Source of the DNA: Planctomycetota bacterium
GTDB lineage: Bacteria; Planctomycetota; E44-bin39
Direction: 5' to 3'
Assembly (NCBI GenBank): GCA_004376375.1
Contig: SOJX01000034.1
Coordinates: 26,156 to 90,155, forward strand
DNA length: 64,000 nucleotides
The stretch's first letter is position 1; each line of letters opens with the position of its first letter. The position numbers were made by a program, and so were the translations under genes. A model generated the notes under the pieces. That model saw only the letters and a program-made list of their open reading frames with translations, ran no database searches and was not told the origin of the DNA. This document shows positions 60,992 through 64,000 of the stretch, piece by piece.

Positions 60992-62455
60992 ATGGGTAAG
61001 TCAGGACCGGGAATCAGGGTTTCGCGGCAGCCGTCTGAAGAGGAAATCACGGCATGGCTCTCAACGTCTGCAGGATTTATCCAAGGGCTTACGGAAGTCG
61101 ATGAAGAGCATACCAGGCTCGCAGACTACCAGGTCAGATTCATGCGCAACAAATCCAAGTTCCGGGCGGTCGAGAAAGCGCGTGGAGTCGGGTTCTCATT
61201 CGGGTGTGCAGCCGAGGCGCTTGCAAAAGCGCATCTCAAGAAAGACTATACCGCGATCTTCGTTTCCATGAACCTGGAAGAGGCGATTGAAAAGATACGC
61301 TATGCCAACCTGCTCTATGAATCCCTGCCACTCCGCTGGCGCAAGAAAAAAGTCGTCGATAACAAGACCTCGCTCGAATTCGAGGATTCATCCGGGCGTT
61401 TCCGTTCCCGGCTTATCTCGCACCCATGCAAAGACCCGCGCGGGAAACACAAGGCAGATGTCTACCTCGACGAGTTCGCGCACTACGGTTCGAAGCAGCG
61501 GAAAATTTATGTTGCAGCCGTGCCCATCGTCTCACGTGGTAACGGACAACTCACTATCGGTTCTACGCCACTCGCTGTTGGCGATCTTTTCCACGACATC
61601 CTGAAGGAAGAGCGCAAGAAATACACGATGTTTACTCGCCAGTCCGTGCCTTGGTGGCACTGTGGCGACCTGTGTGAAGACGTCGGCAAGGCGATTGCGG
61701 AAGCATCGGGTCTTTCTACCGCTGAACGCGTACACAGGTTCGGCAAGGAAATCCTGATCGAAATCTTCCACTCACTCGAAGTAATCGACTTCCAGCAGGA
61801 GTACGAGCTTCTCTTTGCCGATGAGACGCAATCGTACTTCCCTTACGAGCTTATCCTATCCTGCTGCTCGGACGAGATGAAAGTTTGCGAAAGTATCGAC
61901 TCGCTCGTGTCCGATTGTTCCGGCGATTTCTACGCCGGCTTCGATGTCGGACGCACACGCAACAAGTCTGAACTGATAGTATTCGAGCGCGTAAAGAAAC
62001 GGCTGCATTACCGCTACGGAAAAGAATTCGACAGGTCGAAGTTTCAGTACCAGGAAGAATTCCTGCGCAAAATGCTGAAGCGCTCCAAGCGGTTCAAGCG
62101 GCTCTGCATCGACAAGCATGGGATCGGAATGAACCTGGCCGAGAACCTGCGCACGGAGTTCCGCTCGCGTGTTGAAGGTATCGCGCTTATCGGGCAAATG
62201 AAGGAGTCGCTCGCGGTCGATCTGCATATCGCGTTCGAGAACGAAGAGATTATGATTCCGCGCGACCGCAAACTTATTCAGCAAATTCATTCCATCAGAA
62301 AGAAAGCGACTGATGCAGGCTACGCCCGGTACGACACCGAGAAAAACGAAACACATCATGCAGATAAAATGTGGGCGCTTGCGCTTGCCCTGCACGCGTC
62401 TGGAGGTCGGAAGCGCAAAAGGAAACGGCGTGGAATCGATGCTTCCATTGTTTAG
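60992..62455 (+). CDS. Terminase large subunit (Mu gp28-like)
   Basis: 487 residues. The ATPase has a deviant Walker A, EKARGVGFSFG, in which the lysine precedes the loop (as in lambda gpA, KSARVGYSK), and Walker B VYLDEFAHY. The nuclease domain has FDVGRTRNKSELIV, CIDKHGIGMNLAE and ETHHADKMWALAL, supplying the acidic metal ligands. It packs phage DNA into a prohead. No portal gene follows. Confidence 0.88.
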   Translation: MGKSGPGIRVSRQPSEEEITAWLSTSAGFIQGLTEVDEEHTRLADYQVRFMRNKSKFRAVEKARGVGFSFGCAAEALAKAHLKKDYTAIFVSMNLEEAIEKIRYANLLYESLPLRWRKKKVVDNKTSLEFEDSSGRFRSRLISHPCKDPRGKHKADVYLDEFAHYGSKQRKIYVAAVPIVSRGNGQLTIGSTPLAVGDLFHDILKEERKKYTMFTRQSVPWWHCGDLCEDVGKAIAEASGLSTAERVHRFGKEILIEIFHSLEVIDFQQEYELLFADETQSYFPYELILSCCSDEMKVCESIDSLVSDCSGDFYAGFDVGRTRNKSELIVFERVKKRLHYRYGKEFDRSKFQYQEEFLRKMLKRSKRFKRLCIDKHGIGMNLAENLRTEFRSRVEGIALIGQMKESLAVDLHIAFENEEIMIPRDRKLIQQIHSIRKKATDAGYARYDTEKNETHHADKMWALALALHASGGRKRKRKRRGIDASIV

Positions 62456-62562
62456 TTGTTTTACTTTGATGCTTCCTGCTCACTTTGAAAATTAACGCCG
62501 GAGCTTCGGTTCATAGAGCATGTATCTTTTTGGCAGCGGCGAAGTTATGCCGGGAGGCACTC

Positions 62563-62631
62563 ATGATCGTATATTCCCGAGACATGGGCGACCGTAATGT
62601 CACACCCCACGGGGTGGCATGTTCCACGTAA
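62563..62631 (+). other. Possible 22-codon micro-ORF
   Basis: ATG with GGGAGG 7 bases upstream. It encodes MIVYSRDMGDRN and a short tail ending in ST. The strong ribosome site is its only support. Confidence 0.3.
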
Positions 62632-62632
62632 C

Positions 62633-62724
62633 GCCTAATGGAATAAAGAGTTACGCGAGCGACGCCGGGCGGCTCGGAGGCAGCGCAGCCTTTGCTCTAC
62701 CCCTTACCCTTGTTTCCGTTAGGC
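62633..62724. repeat. Long imperfect inverted repeat, possible structured RNA or attC-like site
   Basis: The arms GCCTAATGGAA (62633-62643) and TTCCGTTAGGC (62714-62724) pair over 11 bp with one G-T pair. An inner stem CGAGC / GCTCG lies within. The outer GCCTAAT ... GTTAGGC ends resemble the R-boxes of integron attC sites. It could equally be a structured phage RNA. Confidence 0.35.
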
Positions 62725-62905
62725 AGATATGGCCCATAACCCCCCGGCTACACTCAAATTATGACGAGCTCTGTTTCGATTTGCTCTCTTCGGCACCTTC
62801 GGCCCTCGGCGAACTACGGAGAATTGACTTGACTTCCGGCAGCGGAAAAGCCCTCATGCGTAATGGCTTGGCCTGCAATGGGTTACGCAGATTGGAGGTG
62901 CGTTC

Positions 62906-62971
62906 ATGAGCGGGTTTTCAGGCAGAATGTACATTCCCGAAAACGAATTTGACATCGAGGAAGGTTATTAG
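62906..62971 (+). CDS. 21-residue micro-protein upstream of the right recombinase unit
   Basis: ATG with GGAGG 7 bases upstream. It encodes MSGFSGRMYIPENEFDIEEG plus a final tyrosine. Its stop codon lies 1 base before the GTG of the next gene, and the ribosome site of that gene is inside it. This spacing favours real translation. Confidence 0.4.
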   Translation: MSGFSGRMYIPENEFDIEEGY

Positions 62972-62972
62972 C

Positions 62973-63440
62973 GTGCTCAAGTTCGAAAATTCCAGGGAAA
63001 CGACCATCGCGATGCTTGTTCTCGCCCGCTGGCTGCCAGAGTTGGCGAAGCGAATGGAAGCTGGTGTGCGTGCGATGGGCTTCGAGGTTATCGAGAAAAC
63101 CGTTGAGCGTTACGAGGACGGTGTCGTCAATCCCGTGCTGACGTTGCGCCGGGCTGACGGCGATTGGACCGTGAAGCTAAGCCTTCGGAACGCGCTGGAG
63201 GAGTTTCTATTACTCGACCGCGAAGATGAGTCGAAGCGGTTCGATATGCGCCTGCTGGATAGCTCCAGCGCTGAGAAGAAACTCGCACATATTGTAGAGG
63301 GTCGCCTTGCGCTCGCGCAAACGTTTACCGAGTGCCGTAGCGCCGAGGAAGTCCAAAAGCGCATGGAAAAACTCGCGCCGCGGTTCGAGCACATGAGAAT
63401 CTGGAAATTCGATGAGGAGAACAATGAGCGAAAAGGATAA
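62973..63440 (+). CDS. Hypothetical protein coupled to the right recombinase
   Basis: 155 residues from the GTG at 62973, with GAGGAAGG upstream. Helical and charged, with a beta strand pair in the middle (NPVLTLRRADGDWTVKLSL). It overlaps the recombinase ATG by 17 bases. Not a family I recognise. It may be an accessory of the second recombinase. Confidence 0.6.
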   Translation: MLKFENSRETTIAMLVLARWLPELAKRMEAGVRAMGFEVIEKTVERYEDGVVNPVLTLRRADGDWTVKLSLRNALEEFLLLDREDESKRFDMRLLDSSSAEKKLAHIVEGRLALAQTFTECRSAEEVQKRMEKLAPRFEHMRIWKFDEENNERKG

Positions 63441-64000
63441 AACCCGCGTCGCCGGTTATATCCGCGTGTCGCAGGAGCGGCAGGTAAGGAACGGCTATGG
63501 CCTGGAGGCGCAAGAGACCGACGTCAGGCGCTTCGCCGAATACAAAGGCTGGCGGCCTGTCGAACTTTACCGTGAGGAAGGCGTGTCGGGTTACAAGCGA
63601 GACCGGCCTTCACTGGAGCGCCTGCTTGCGGACGCTAAAGCGGGAAAGATTGACGTGGTCGTATTTCCGTCGATAGACCGCACAGGCCGTTCAGTAAAAG
63701 ACATAATCGAGATTGACACCGCGCTCCGCGACGCCGGCGCGAGCATCGTGTTCCTTCGGGAAGGCATTGACACGTCAACGCCGACAGGCCAGTTGTTCAG
63801 GAATATCATGGCTTCCGTCGCCGAGTTCGAGGGCCGTATCATCTACGAGCGACTTTCCAAGGGCAGGTGCCGCAAGGCTGCCGCGGGCGGTTATGTCGGC
63901 GGCTGGCTGCCATACGGTTATCGTCGCGGCGAAGATGGCAAGGTCGCCGTCGTGCCCGAAGAAGCCAAAATTGTCAAGCGCATCTTCCGCTGGTCAGCCG
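63424..64000 (+). CDS. Second serine recombinase, cut off by the window end
   Basis: 192 residues are visible, open to the right. It starts TRVAGYIRVSQERQVRNGYG with the catalytic serine, then GVSGYKRDRPSLERLL, VFPSIDRTGRSVKDII and TPTGQLFRNIMASVAEFE, a normal resolvase catalytic domain, followed by the start of the recombinase domain (GGWLPYGYRR). It differs from the left recombinase and points the other way. It probably belongs to a second mobile element, or to the right end of the same one. Confidence 0.9.
   Translation, partial: MSEKDKTRVAGYIRVSQERQVRNGYGLEAQETDVRRFAEYKGWRPVELYREEGVSGYKRDRPSLERLLADAKAGKIDVVVFPSIDRTGRSVKDIIEIDTALRDAGASIVFLREGIDTSTPTGQLFRNIMASVAEFEGRIIYERLSKGRCRKAAAGGYVGGWLPYGYRRGEDGKVAVVPEEAKIVKRIFRWSA

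Larger units (their letters stand above)
62456..62905. other. Stretch without a convincing gene, with RNA-like structure
   Basis: After the terminase there are 450 bases with no normal gene. It contains a micro-ORF (62563-62631), a short stem CACCCC / GGGGTG (about 62602-62615) and a long inverted repeat (62633-62724). A 96-codon frame at 62619 has no ribosome site and no recognisable protein. Confidence 0.55.

Noticed and set aside
60992..62455. Terminase regarded as inactive because the Walker A lysine is missing at the usual place
   Set aside because: Lambda gpA-like terminases carry the lysine at the start of the loop, and EKARGVGFS fits that known variant.
62619..62909. 96-codon frame after the terminase
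   Set aside because: No ribosome site, no recognisable protein, and it covers the inverted repeat. It is more likely structured non-coding DNA.
62456..64000. Diversity-generating retroelement or retron near the right recombinase
   Set aside because: No reverse transcriptase motif (YxDD) occurs in any frame there, and no template/variable repeat pair was seen.

Overview
The window is a 64-kb piece of a moderately GC-rich bacterial chromosome. Genes lie on both strands in short operons, and several spacers carry language-like low-complexity repeats. I cannot assign it to a genus. Many TPR proteins, lipoproteins, a DUF1570-type peptidase, an archaemetzincin, RtcB and B12-type radical SAM proteins, together with selenium/sulfur handling genes, fit an uncultured, probably anaerobic lineage (PVC-like or a candidate phylum), but that is inference. 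Promoters are canonical: about ten genes have TTGAC-like -35 and TATAAT-like -10 boxes, mostly 17 bases apart. Strong hairpin terminators separate convergent genes.

Layout. 0.3-7.6 kb: lipoprotein, DUF362 ferredoxin-like protein, membrane protein, plsY-gpsA phospholipid operon, and an acetyl-CoA synthetase with an extra DUF3303-like N-terminal domain. 8-14.5 kb: a 1471-residue kinase-like/ATPase/TPR/Fis-HTH regulator whose kinase and Walker A lysines are replaced, and a glycogen debranching enzyme. 14.7-17.7 kb: a selenium/sulfur cassette (YedE-like transporter, TusA-like protein, class V desulfurase, DUF3343) behind a structured leader. 17.7-25 kb: DUF1570 peptidase, orphan adenine methyltransferase, nifS-nifU. 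24.8-28.6 kb: dapB, tsaE-thiL, radical SAM protein. 28.9-41.6 kb: TPR/transglutaminase proteins, rtcB, HNH nuclease, glycosyltransferase, VTT-domain membrane protein, and a large tandem glycosidase-like protein with EF hands.

41.6-47.1 kb holds the most novel-looking unit. It is a winged-helix regulator followed by four paralogous lipoproteins, alternately with and without ankyrin repeats. Every gene overlaps the next by 4 bases, and an operator-like palindrome lies upstream. The order suggests that a two-gene unit (ankyrin lipoprotein plus short lipoprotein) was duplicated in tandem. I do not recognise the shared domain.

47.5-49.6 kb: archaemetzincin, aldo/keto reductase, tRNA-Pro(GGG). From the 3' end of that tRNA to the end of the window lies an integrated phage-like element. 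It contains a large serine recombinase, a sigma-like factor, a divergent control region with three exact CTCACGTGAG palindromes, a recombination/replication module (PD-(D/E)XK nuclease, Sak4-like ATPase, DUF669, RusA, SF2 helicase, primase/DUF3987), an iteron-like cluster, SpoVG-like and Gam-like proteins, and small and large terminase subunits. No portal or capsid gene follows the terminase. Instead there is a structured non-coding stretch and a second serine recombinase that runs off the right edge, so the phage may be cut short or interrupted by a second element.
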